This document shows, piece by piece, positions 24,149 to 31,132 of a stretch of 64,000 nucleotides of DNA; position 1 is the stretch's first letter, and each line of letters starts with the position of its first letter. This stretch comes from DASVHS01 sp035468985. Its GTDB lineage: Bacteria > Acidobacteriota > Thermoanaerobaculia > Gp7-AA8. Made by a program: the position numbers and the translations under genes. The notes beneath the pieces are model-generated. The model was not told the DNA's origin. It was given only the letters and a program-made list of their open reading frames with translations, and did no database searches. The stretch is from assembly GCA_035468985.1 (NCBI GenBank), contig DATISF010000010.1:15950-79949 (forward strand), read 5' to 3'.

Positions 24149-26491
24149 TCAGGCCCGCACGCGCGCTTCCGCGAACTCGCAGACCCGCTCGTACTGGCTC
24201 TTGCCGTCCAGGCCCGCCTCGGCGATCACCGCGCGTCCCGATCCCGATCCCGGATAGCGCCCGCTCATGTACGGGTGCATCGTCATCGCCCGGCCGAGGT
24301 CGGAGCGGATCCAGCGGTACATCGTCGGCAGCGTGAAGCCGGTGATGCCGATGGCCTCCTGCTGTTTCGATTCCGGGAGGATCTTCGCGCGTTCGGCGGG
24401 CGGCAACCGGTCGAACAGCTCGGCGCTGGCCACGTAGTACACCTCGAGATCGACTCCGGCGTTCTCGAACATCGGCAGCGCCTCGGTGATGAACGAATAC
24501 GCGACGCCGGACTCCTGCAACACGACGACCGCATCGGCCGCTCGTCGCGGCTTGCGCAGGCGATACACGCCATGCGCTGCATCCTCGGCGGGAGCCAGAC
24601 CGAGCGCCTCGCGGTCGAGCACCACCTCCGACGGACGGGTGACGAACGGCGCGATCACCGAAGGCCGCGCGGAGAGAGCCGCGGCCAGCAGATGCCAGAT
24701 CTCGTTCGGATCCCACGGTGTGAGCGTGATCATCGCGCCGTCCGGGAAATTCTCCTGCAGCAGTTGCAGCGGCTGCGGATCGGCATGCGTCGGTCCGTCT
24801 TCGCCGGTCTTGAGGCCGGCGTGGCCGCAGATCAGAATCATCGGCCGTGGCAACGATCCGGTGCGCTCGCGGCGCGCCTGGTTGCCGATGGCATGCAGCC
24901 GCGATGCGATGTGTCCGAGGGGAGCGATGAACGCGCCGTACGACGCGCCCACGCCGATCTGATGACCGAATGACGAGATGCCGGACAGCACGCCGCTGAT
25001 CGCGTCCTCGCAGATCCCGCCGATCGAGAGCGTTCGCGAGTCGGCGTTCGTCCCGCAGCGGAAATACCCCGGCGCGAACTCCTTCGCCGCCTCGGCGATA
25101 CTCGTCGATCCGAGAAGGTCGGCGGCGGCGATGAAGAAGGCACCGCCGCTGTAGCGGTTCAGATAGCCGATCGATTTTCCGAGTTGCCCGCGGAGGGTGG
25201 TCTCCGTGCCCGGCGCGAGCGCCAGCTCCGGAGGCAGCGTGGCGACGTTGCTCAATGTGTACACGTCGTCGATCTGCGGAGCCGAAGGCCGCGGCGCGAG
25301 CCGCGCGATGTCGAGCCGCTCATTCGCGCGCGCCACACGCGCGGCGATGATCGACGTCATCAGCGTCTCGGTGTTCAGCCAGTGCCGGATGGCCAGCAGC
25401 GCGTCGAAATAGCAGCGCTCCAGCATCGCGGCGTTGAGACCCTTCGCGCAGAGCGAATCGCCTTCGCATTTCGGAATGGCCTCGATGACCGATGCCGGAA
25501 GCGGCAGCGACTGGAAATAAGCCGGATTGCACAGCTTGTGTCCGGCGCCGTGCGAGCTGCGCCCTTCGATCCCGTAGTGCCAGCCCTTGGTCGTGCGGTA
25601 CACAATCGCGGTCGGCTGGCCGTTGGTGATGCGAAGCGCTTCGCGTTGCGCGGCGGCGATGCGCTGGAAGTCGGTTCCATCCGGAACGTAGATGACGTTC
25701 CAGTCGTGCAGATGGAAAAGCTCGAGCGGATCCCACTGCACGTAGTCGCCGGGACGGTCGCCCTCGCGCGTCACGCGATCGGAATCGATCGAGGACTGAT
25801 TCCAGTCGACATGAACGATCGCGTTCGAAAGCGATGCCGTTCCGGCAAACGCCAGCGCCTCGGAGACACGGCCGGGCGTGAGGCCGCCCTCGCCTTCGAC
25901 GATGTGAACGCGCGGCGATTCTTTACCGAACCAGTCCGACAGCGCGAGCGCGAGTCCGAGCGAGGAGGCGATGCCGACGCCGGAAGCACCGGTGGAGAGC
26001 TTCACGAACGGAGTGGCGGGCGTGGGATGGCCGTCGAGGGCCCGCGCGCCGATCGCACGAAACAACGGCGAATCATTCTTCGGATTGCGTCGGAAACCGA
26101 GCAGATCTTCGAGGCGGAGCTGATCACCGGCAGGAGGAAGAAGCTCCGGCGCGGCGATGCGCATGATCTCGTTGCGCAGCGCCCACATCGAGTACAGGCC
26201 GAGGGCTTTGTGGCCGGCGGCGTAGGAGATGACGTCGGCGTCTTCGCGGTCCGGATGGCGGAAGTCGTAGTCCATCGCGTCGAAGAGGAGCATCGACACG
26301 AAGCGTCCCGACGAGATCGATCCGCCGGGGTGTCCGGACATCGGAGCGTAGTTGTAGAGCATCGCGCACAGCGCGCGATACGCGGCGTCGAGCTGCTCGA
26401 ATGCGTGAACTTCCTCAACGGCCAGCGGCGATCCGGAGACTTCGCCGATCCATTCCGCGCGACGCGGCCCGAAGTGTGCGCTCATGCTCAT
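24149..26491 (-). CDS. Transketolase-family protein
   Basis: 780 residues, ThDP-dependent. N-terminal half with SGHPGGSISS, the diphosphate loop EGEGGLTPGRVSEALAF and GWHYGIEGRSSHGAGH; second half with KTGEDGPTHADPQ, the transketolase signature; C-terminal domain ending in a charged helix. Sugar-phosphate carbon shuttling or a related ketol transfer is expected. It is about 100 residues longer than the classical enzyme and diverges in the substrate loops, so the substrate is uncertain. It overlaps the upstream aminotransferase by four bases, implying coupled expression in one pathway. No transaldolase or pentose enzyme lies nearby. Confidence 0.88.
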   Translation of the reverse strand: MSMSAHFGPRRAEWIGEVSGSPLAVEEVHAFEQLDAAYRALCAMLYNYAPMSGHPGGSISSGRFVSMLLFDAMDYDFRHPDREDADVISYAAGHKALGLYSMWALRNEIMRIAAPELLPPAGDQLRLEDLLGFRRNPKNDSPLFRAIGARALDGHPTPATPFVKLSTGASGVGIASSLGLALALSDWFGKESPRVHIVEGEGGLTPGRVSEALAFAGTASLSNAIVHVDWNQSSIDSDRVTREGDRPGDYVQWDPLELFHLHDWNVIYVPDGTDFQRIAAAQREALRITNGQPTAIVYRTTKGWHYGIEGRSSHGAGHKLCNPAYFQSLPLPASVIEAIPKCEGDSLCAKGLNAAMLERCYFDALLAIRHWLNTETLMTSIIAARVARANERLDIARLAPRPSAPQIDDVYTLSNVATLPPELALAPGTETTLRGQLGKSIGYLNRYSGGAFFIAAADLLGSTSIAEAAKEFAPGYFRCGTNADSRTLSIGGICEDAISGVLSGISSFGHQIGVGASYGAFIAPLGHIASRLHAIGNQARRERTGSLPRPMILICGHAGLKTGEDGPTHADPQPLQLLQENFPDGAMITLTPWDPNEIWHLLAAALSARPSVIAPFVTRPSEVVLDREALGLAPAEDAAHGVYRLRKPRRAADAVVVLQESGVAYSFITEALPMFENAGVDLEVYYVASAELFDRLPPAERAKILPESKQQEAIGITGFTLPTMYRWIRSDLGRAMTMHPYMSGRYPGSGSGRAVIAEAGLDGKSQYERVCEFAEARVRA

Positions 26492-27807
26492 GCGTACCTC
26501 CGCTCGTCCATGAAGCGTAGGAACCCGGACTTGTCCTCCGCCGCCTTCGCGATCCGCCGCACCGCTTCGGCGAGATCGTCGATGCCGGTGGCGATCGAGA
26601 TCCGCAGGTAGTCCTTCCCTTCGCTTCCGATCACGCCGAACGAGCGGCGGTCGAGTGTCGCCACCTGGTAGTCGTACAAAAGGAAGAGCTGGAAGAGCGT
26701 CGCCGGCGACGTCGACTTGCGCGTCGCGCCGGGCAGAGCAGCGTAAGCGTCGAACACGCCCAGCTTGCGGCAGACGCCGGAGATGTTGGGGAACACGTAA
26801 AACGCGCCACCGGGGCGATGGCAGGTGACGCCGTCGATGGCGTTCAGTCCCTTGACCACGAGATCGCGCCGCTCGCTGAACGCCGCGACCATCTTCGCGA
26901 TGGCAGGCGCGCTTTCAGGCGATTCGATGGCCAGCTTCGCGCCCCACTGGTTGTACGCCGGGACGCACGAGAAGTAGTTGATGTTCAAGTTCCGGAAGAC
27001 CGCGGCTTCCTCGGCGGTCGGAAACACCGCCCATCCGACGCGGCCGCCGGTCCAGGCGTAGGTCTTCGAGACGCCGGAGACGATGATCGTCCGGCGTTCC
27101 ATGCCGGGCACCGAGGCAATCGACTCGTGCTGCCGCCCGTCGAAGAGGATGTCTTCGTAGACCTCGTCGGAGTAGACCCGCATCTGCTCCGGCGCCATGT
27201 GGCGAACGACTCCGGCCGTCTCTTCGAGCTGGGCACGCGTGGCCACCCCGCCCGTCGGATTCGAAGGAAAGTTCAGGTACAGAAGTTTCGTGCGATCGGT
27301 GAGCAGCTTCTCCAGCTCGTTCGCCCGGAACGTGAAGCCGTTCTCTTCGCTGAGGTGCAGCGGCATCGGCTGCGCGCCGACGTAGCGCGTGAACGACTCG
27401 TAGATCGGGAAGCCGGGGCTCGGATAAATCACCTGATCGCCGGGATCGCAGTAGGCCTCCTGGGCGAATCCGATGGGCGGCTTCGCGCCGGGGAAGACGA
27501 CGACGCGATCGGGAGTGATCTTCAGGCCGCGCCTGTCGCCGACGGACTTGGCGATCGCGACGCGCAGCGGCTCGATGCCCTGCGGGTCGACGTAGTGCGT
27601 CTGATCGCGGTCGATCTGCCGCTTGACCTCTTCGGCGATGTGCCTGGGCAACGCGAAATCGGGCTCACCGATGTTGCAGCGGATGACCCGCTTCCCGCTC
27701 TTCTCGACTTCCTGGATCCGCGGTCCGATCTTGAACGCGTTTTCCGTTCCCAGCGCATCCACACGGCGCGCAAATACGGGCGCCTGGACCGCCTCGAGCA
27801 GCGACAT
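26488..27807 (-). CDS. Class I/II PLP aminotransferase
   Basis: 439-residue fold-type I aminotransferase. NIGEPDF near residue 45, substrate/PLP motif NFPSNPTGG, PLP-Asp in VYSDEVYEDI, Schiff-base Lys in SGVSKTYAWTGGRVGW and the carboxylate-binding Arg in YLRISIATG. Closest in pattern to aspartate/alanine aminotransferases. ATG 27807 is preceded by GCGGAGGTG. Translationally coupled to the transketolase-like gene, suggesting a shared pathway not identifiable here. Confidence 0.93.
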   Translation of the reverse strand: MSLLEAVQAPVFARRVDALGTENAFKIGPRIQEVEKSGKRVIRCNIGEPDFALPRHIAEEVKRQIDRDQTHYVDPQGIEPLRVAIAKSVGDRRGLKITPDRVVVFPGAKPPIGFAQEAYCDPGDQVIYPSPGFPIYESFTRYVGAQPMPLHLSEENGFTFRANELEKLLTDRTKLLYLNFPSNPTGGVATRAQLEETAGVVRHMAPEQMRVYSDEVYEDILFDGRQHESIASVPGMERRTIIVSGVSKTYAWTGGRVGWAVFPTAEEAAVFRNLNINYFSCVPAYNQWGAKLAIESPESAPAIAKMVAAFSERRDLVVKGLNAIDGVTCHRPGGAFYVFPNISGVCRKLGVFDAYAALPGATRKSTSPATLFQLFLLYDYQVATLDRRSFGVIGSEGKDYLRISIATGIDDLAEAVRRIAKAAEDKSGFLRFMDERRYA

Positions 27808-27895
27808 GATTCACCTCCGCCTTGCGGGCGATTGTTCCCGCTCGGGGGAGGTGCTGCGAGGGCGAGCCGCACATGACGATGTGACGAACCACACG
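27808..27895. promoter_or_regulatory. Short gap upstream of the aminotransferase gene
   Basis: Contains the GGAGGT ribosome-binding site at about 27812-27820 (minus strand) and GTGACG/CGTCAC half-sites at 27880-27899; no clear promoter. Confidence 0.3.
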
Positions 27896-28246
27896 TCACG
27901 AGCAGTTCATGACCGATCGGACGAAGTCGATCTCGTCGAGGACCGCCGCCGCCTGACCTTGCGTGATGCGTCCGGCGGCGACCTCACCTTGCACGATGTT
28001 GATTGCGGATTGGAGCGGATCGCAGCCCGTGCCGCCGGCCGCGATCTCCCTCCCCGCCTCGACGAGCCTGATCACAAGATCCACGGTCCGGCCGGCGTCG
28101 AGGCCCGAGCGCTGCGCGTCGTAAACGGCAGACTGCAGGATCTCCTCGGCCAGCGCCGCGTCCGGGTTCGCGTTCGCGATGCCGAGAAAATCACTCGAGC
28201 GGGCCGGCTTCACGAGAAGCTGCCGCGCTTGCCGTTCCCTATGCAT
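27896..28246 (-). CDS. Small hypothetical protein
   Basis: 116 residues from ATG 28246, soluble, mainly helical: LAEEILQSAVYDAQRSGLDA and a Cys-containing GTGCDPLQSAINI stretch, ending VRSVMNCS. No family recognised. Codon use matches its neighbours. It has no good ribosome-binding site of its own; a 15-codon frame with a strong one overlaps its start (28239-28286). Confidence 0.55.
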   Translation of the reverse strand: MHRERQARQLLVKPARSSDFLGIANANPDAALAEEILQSAVYDAQRSGLDAGRTVDLVIRLVEAGREIAAGGTGCDPLQSAINIVQGEVAAGRITQGQAAAVLDEIDFVRSVMNCS

Positions 28247-28286
28247 GCGGCAACCGGAGGATCCCCCACGGAGCGATCCTGGGCAT
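28239..28286 (-). CDS. Possible 15-residue leader peptide
   Basis: ATG 28286 follows AAGGGAGGGAGC, the best ribosome-binding site in this stretch. It encodes a 15-residue peptide (MPRIAPWGILRLPHA) whose stop TAG overlaps the ATG of the next gene (ATGCATAG). It could be a coupling leader or the remnant of a frameshifted 5' end. Confidence 0.35.
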   Translation of the reverse strand: MPRIAPWGILRLPHA

Positions 28287-28331
28287 GATGCTCCCTCCCT
28301 TTCGAGGGATGCCGGATTCGCCCGAAACGTT

Positions 28332-29069
28332 TCAGCGACCGGCCCGGCGGAGGAACGGGTGCTCGAAGCTGAGATAGAGAACCAGCGACCGCTCGCCCGC
28401 GCTCGGTCCCACCCCGATCGGGACAGCCACTCCTGGCACGATCTGCAATCCGCCCGAGAGGTTGTACGCCCAGCGCAGGCCGGGGCTGACGACGACATCC
28501 GTCTGATGCTGTGAACGTGTCCACGTCGCCTCGGTCATCAGATGGACGCGCGAGCTCAACGCGTAAATGAAGCTTTGTCCGAGGAAGAGATCGGTCGTGC
28601 GGCTGTCGTGGTACCAGGTCGCGCCGGCGTTCGAGTGCGCGGCCACGCGCTCGCCGAGAACGCGGCTGAGCGGGATGGCGGCCTGCACGCCGCTCGAGCC
28701 GCCGCCGGTCGGAACGATGATCGAGACGCGCGGCGCGATCGCGGTGCGCGTCTCCCCGCTGCCGAGGAGCTGGTAGCGGTAGTTGAGCAGCATGTCGCCG
28801 AACCGCTCGCTCGTTCCGCCCGTCACGGGCAGCGTGTAACTGAACTGATGCTTCTGCGATCCGACCGGCCACTCCTGCGTGAACGTGTAGAGCCAGTCGC
28901 CGCTCTTCTGATCGCGGCTGAAGACGTTGATGTGCTGAACGACTCCGTCTTCCTGGTTGTAAGCCTCCTCGACGAGGAAGCTGTTGTCCTGGATGGCGGA
29001 GAGGTCGTTCTGCGCAGCGGCCGATGCGGCGAACAGGACGATCGCCGCGCAGGAGAACAGCGCCTTCAC
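28332..29069 (-). CDS. Predicted outer-membrane transporter-type beta-barrel
   Basis: 245 residues with signal peptide (ALFSCAAIVLFAASAAAQ) and about ten amphipathic strands (HQFSYTLPV, TAIAPRVSIIVPTGGG, VVVSPGLRWAYNLSG) ending in an aromatic-containing strand (SLVLYLSFEHPF). Typical of the small transporter-like barrels of unknown substrate. Its GTG start at 29069 shares one base with the TAG that ends the TGA-containing rhodanese frame. Confidence 0.82.
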   Translation of the reverse strand: MKALFSCAAIVLFAASAAAQNDLSAIQDNSFLVEEAYNQEDGVVQHINVFSRDQKSGDWLYTFTQEWPVGSQKHQFSYTLPVTGGTSERFGDMLLNYRYQLLGSGETRTAIAPRVSIIVPTGGGSSGVQAAIPLSRVLGERVAAHSNAGATWYHDSRTTDLFLGQSFIYALSSRVHLMTEATWTRSQHQTDVVVSPGLRWAYNLSGGLQIVPGVAVPIGVGPSAGERSLVLYLSFEHPFLRRAGR

Positions 29070-29596
29070 TACGACTGACCGGATGCGACCGGATAGCCCG
29101 CGGCCTGCCACGCGCCGAAACCGCCCTTCAGCGCCTGCACATTGCGGATTCCGCCGCGGTCGAGGATGAGCGCCGCACCGGCGCTCGATTCTTCGGCCGG
29201 TCACGTGCAGTACGTGACGATCGGCTTTTCTCGCGGAAGATAGGGAATCTCCCCCTCGATGCGCCCGAACGGGATGTGCAGTGATCCCGGGATGTGCGCG
29301 GCGAGATAGGCGTCGGCGTCGCGGACGTCGATCACCGTGACCTCGCCCTTGCCAATCTTCTGCCGCAATTCCTCGGGGCTGATGCGGGGGACCGCCGCGT
29401 GGGCGGCGTCCTGAACGTGCTGTGGCTCCGGTGCCGTCGCCGTCGCGCTGGTCAGCGCCGTCTGCGGCGGAGCGGGCGGCGCCACCGGCGCCTGGAACGA
29501 TCGCATCAGCGCCCAGGCGACCAGGCCGAGGACGAGAAGTCCTCCGATGGTCATGACGATGTAAGCGTTGCGCGAAGACGAATCCTGCGGGCTCAT
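29069..29596 (-). CDS. Membrane-anchored rhodanese, candidate selenoprotein (in-frame TGA)
   Basis: Sulfurtransferase-fold protein held in the membrane by one N-terminal helix (IGGLLVLGLVAWALM), domain facing the periplasm. Rhodanese core: VIDVRDADAYLAAHIPGSLH, then PIVTYCT, TGA at 29201-29203, then PAEESSAGAALIL and VQALKGGFGAWQAAGYP to TAG at 29069. Homology to the family continues across the TGA without a break, and the TGA sits at the second Cys of the common YCxCPxEES loop. A stem-loop with GG in its apical loop follows at the distance expected of a bacterial SECIS. The full frame ends in a one-base overlap with the next gene, as in an intact operon. Alternatives: nonsense mutation or sequencing error (TGC to TGA). 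Confidence 0.75.
29168..29186 (-). promoter_or_regulatory. Candidate bacterial SECIS element
   Basis: On the minus strand GAGCGCC, loop GGTGC, GGCGCTC forms a perfect 7-bp stem. Fourteen bases separate the TGA from the stem and 21 from the loop. The loop starts with GG, as in known SelB-binding hairpins. Confidence 0.5.
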
Positions 29597-29686
29597 AAGA
29601 GACGGGCAACGCTACACCAGCAACGGTCACGTCGCAACGTACCTCGTGTCACACAGCCGGAAACCATCACGACGTACATCAGAAAC
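29597..29686. promoter_or_regulatory. Divergent promoter region, rhodanese / OsmC
   Basis: Ninety bases between divergent starts. No clear hexamers; GTCACGTCGCAACGTAC contains overlapping ACGT half-sites. Confidence 0.35.
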
Positions 29687-30097
29687 ATGAGCTTCGAGGT
29701 CACCTTTCCCGGGGGCGTGGTCGTCGAGGCGACCTATGCCGGTCACACCGTCCGCACCGATCAGCCAGCCATCTCTGGCGGGACGGACTCCGCCATGTCG
29801 CCATTCGGACTTTTCTTCGCGTCCATCGCCACGTGCATGGGGTTCTACGCCCTCCGCTTCTGTCGCGAGCGGGACATCAACACCGAGGGGATGGGGCTCA
29901 CGCTGACGCCGGTCCGAAACTCTCAGGCCGACCGCGTCACAAAGGTCCGGATCGACCTGCGGTTGCCGCGTGAGTTTCCGGAAAAGTACCGGCAGGCCAT
30001 TCTGCGCGCCGTCGATCACTGCGCGGTCAAGAAGCACATTGTCGAAGCGCCCGAATTCGAGATCGAGATCGCGGGCGCGGCCGTAGAAGTGGCCTGA
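29687..30097 (+). CDS. OsmC/Ohr-family protein
   Basis: 136 residues. Both redox Cys positions of the family are present: ATCMGFYALRFC in the central helix and DHCAVKKHI near the C-terminus. Such proteins reduce organic hydroperoxides or act on other thiol-reactive compounds. ATG 29687 is chosen as the family start (strand MSFEVTFPGG). Divergent from the rhodanese gene, which fits a sulfur/redox neighbourhood. Confidence 0.9.
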   Translation: MSFEVTFPGGVVVEATYAGHTVRTDQPAISGGTDSAMSPFGLFFASIATCMGFYALRFCRERDINTEGMGLTLTPVRNSQADRVTKVRIDLRLPREFPEKYRQAILRAVDHCAVKKHIVEAPEFEIEIAGAAVEVA

Positions 30098-30149
30098 TTT
30101 TGTGACCTGGCCCACGTCTGGCGGGGCCGGCCCGTGGTATCAGCCTTGA

Positions 30150-30488
30150 ATGCGGATCCTGGTCGTCGACAACGACGCGCGCGGCCGAGAAGTTCTCGTG
30201 CAGCGGCTTCGCAACCGTCAGCTCGAAGCCGAGAGTGCCCAGACGGCGGCCGAAGCGGTCGAGCGCATGTCCGCGTCCCGGTATGACGTGGTCCTGCTCG
30301 AAGTGGTGATGCCGCACAGCGCCGCCCGCGACGTGTTCACGTGCATGCAGCACCTTCCTTCACCTCCGCGCTGCATCGTCATGTCCGGCGTCGCCTATCT
30401 CTGGAAGCGCGCCAACCCGGAGGTCAAGATCGCCGGGGTGCTCGAGAAACCATTCCGCTTCGAGGAATTGCTGCGGCTGATCGCGTGA
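30150..30488 (+). CDS. Receiver-domain protein with Glu in place of the phospho-Asp
   Basis: 112-residue CheY-like fold: acidic pocket VVDND, switch Ser in VMSGV, Lys in LEKPFR. The phospho-acceptor position in DVVLLEVVMP is Glu51, not Asp. Asp-to-Glu replacements often mimic the phosphorylated state, so this may be constitutively active or phosphorylation-independent. No output domain. Convergent with the ArsR-type gene, three bases apart. Confidence 0.85.
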   Translation: MRILVVDNDARGREVLVQRLRNRQLEAESAQTAAEAVERMSASRYDVVLLEVVMPHSAARDVFTCMQHLPSPPRCIVMSGVAYLWKRANPEVKIAGVLEKPFRFEELLRLIA

Positions 30489-30491
30489 GGC

Positions 30492-30854
30492 TCACCGCAA
30501 CCCGCGGTTGAGCTCGCGCGCCAATCCGACATCGCGCGACAGGCGCTCCCCCACACTCTCGCAGACCGCGTCGCAGAGGTCGAACACGCTGTCGTCGGCG
30601 ATGAAGCAGTAGACGAGATTGCCTTCCTGGCGGCGCCCGACGATACCCGCCTCCTGAAGGATGCGCAGGTGCTTGCTGACGTTCGGCTGCGTCGATCCGA
30701 CGGCCTCGACCAGCTCGGTGACGTTCTTCTCGCCCGGCTGGAGCGCCTGGAGGATCCGGATGCGCAGCGGCTCGCCGAGGATGCGAAACCGGCCGGCGAT
30801 CAGGTCGATTGCCGCCGGGGAGAGGGGCTCGTGCCGTTTCCGGTTGCGGGCCAT
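30492..30854 (-). CDS. ArsR/SmtB-family transcriptional repressor
   Basis: About 120 residues (ATG 30854; ATG 30881 is an alternative that would make the message leaderless). Winged helix with recognition helix STQPNVSKHLRILQEAGIV and wing RRQEGNLVYCFI. Cys residues in VYCF and in DLCDAVC on the last helix could sense metal, sulfide-derived persulfide or oxidants; the SmtB-type metal site cannot be assigned. Divergent from the DUF2892-efflux operon, with an operator palindrome between the two, so it probably represses both. Confidence 0.9.
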   Translation of the reverse strand: MARNRKRHEPLSPAAIDLIAGRFRILGEPLRIRILQALQPGEKNVTELVEAVGSTQPNVSKHLRILQEAGIVGRRQEGNLVYCFIADDSVFDLCDAVCESVGERLSRDVGLARELNRGLR

Positions 30855-30883
30855 GGTCGGGCAGATCATAACGCGATTCATGC

Positions 30884-30914
30884 TTGACAGTATAACCATA
30901 TGTGCATATAGTTA
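30884..30914 (+). promoter_or_regulatory. Sigma-70-type promoter with overlapping ArsR-type operator
   Basis: TTGACA (30884-30889), 17-base spacer, TATAGT (30907-30912) reads toward the DUF2892 gene. A 22-base palindrome TAACCATATGTGCATATAGT followed by TA (30893-30914; one mismatch per arm) fills the spacer and -10. A minus-strand TATACT (30894-30889) with TTGCTA 18 bases upstream could serve the repressor gene. Confidence 0.8.
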
Positions 30915-30937
30915 GCAAGCTAACTGGAGGCGCAAGC

Positions 30938-31132
30938 ATGAACATCGAACGTTACCTTCGTCTGATCGCCGGGGTCTTCATCCTGATCTCCGCCGTCCTG
31001 GCCTGGGCGGTGAGCCCCTGGTTCCTTCTCCTCACTGCCTTCGTCGGCCTCAACCTCTTGCAGTCGGCCTTCACCAACTGGTGCCCGATGATCTCCATCC
31101 TGCGGAAGTGCCGCGTGTCGGAGTCGGCGTGA
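30938..31132 (+). CDS. DUF2892 (YgaP-like) small membrane protein
   Basis: 64 residues with two hydrophobic helices (LRLIAGVFILISAVLAWAV; FLLLTAFVGLNLLQSAF) and the family NWCPMISIL Cys-Pro motif. DUF2892 proteins are often found with rhodanese and sulfur-transfer genes. ATG 30938 has GGAGG at 30926-30930. First gene of the efflux operon; its TGA overlaps the GTG of tolC. Confidence 0.9.
   Translation: MNIERYLRLIAGVFILISAVLAWAVSPWFLLLTAFVGLNLLQSAFTNWCPMISILRKCRVSESA

Noticed and set aside
25184..26611. 475-codon plus-strand frame opposite the transketolase-like gene
   Set aside because: Antisense shadow with no recognisable motif; spans the border of two coupled genes.
29201..29203. Rhodanese gene ending at the TGA
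   Set aside because: The domain would lose its last third, and strong family similarity continues in frame to a TAG that fits the operon spacing, so the longer frame was annotated.
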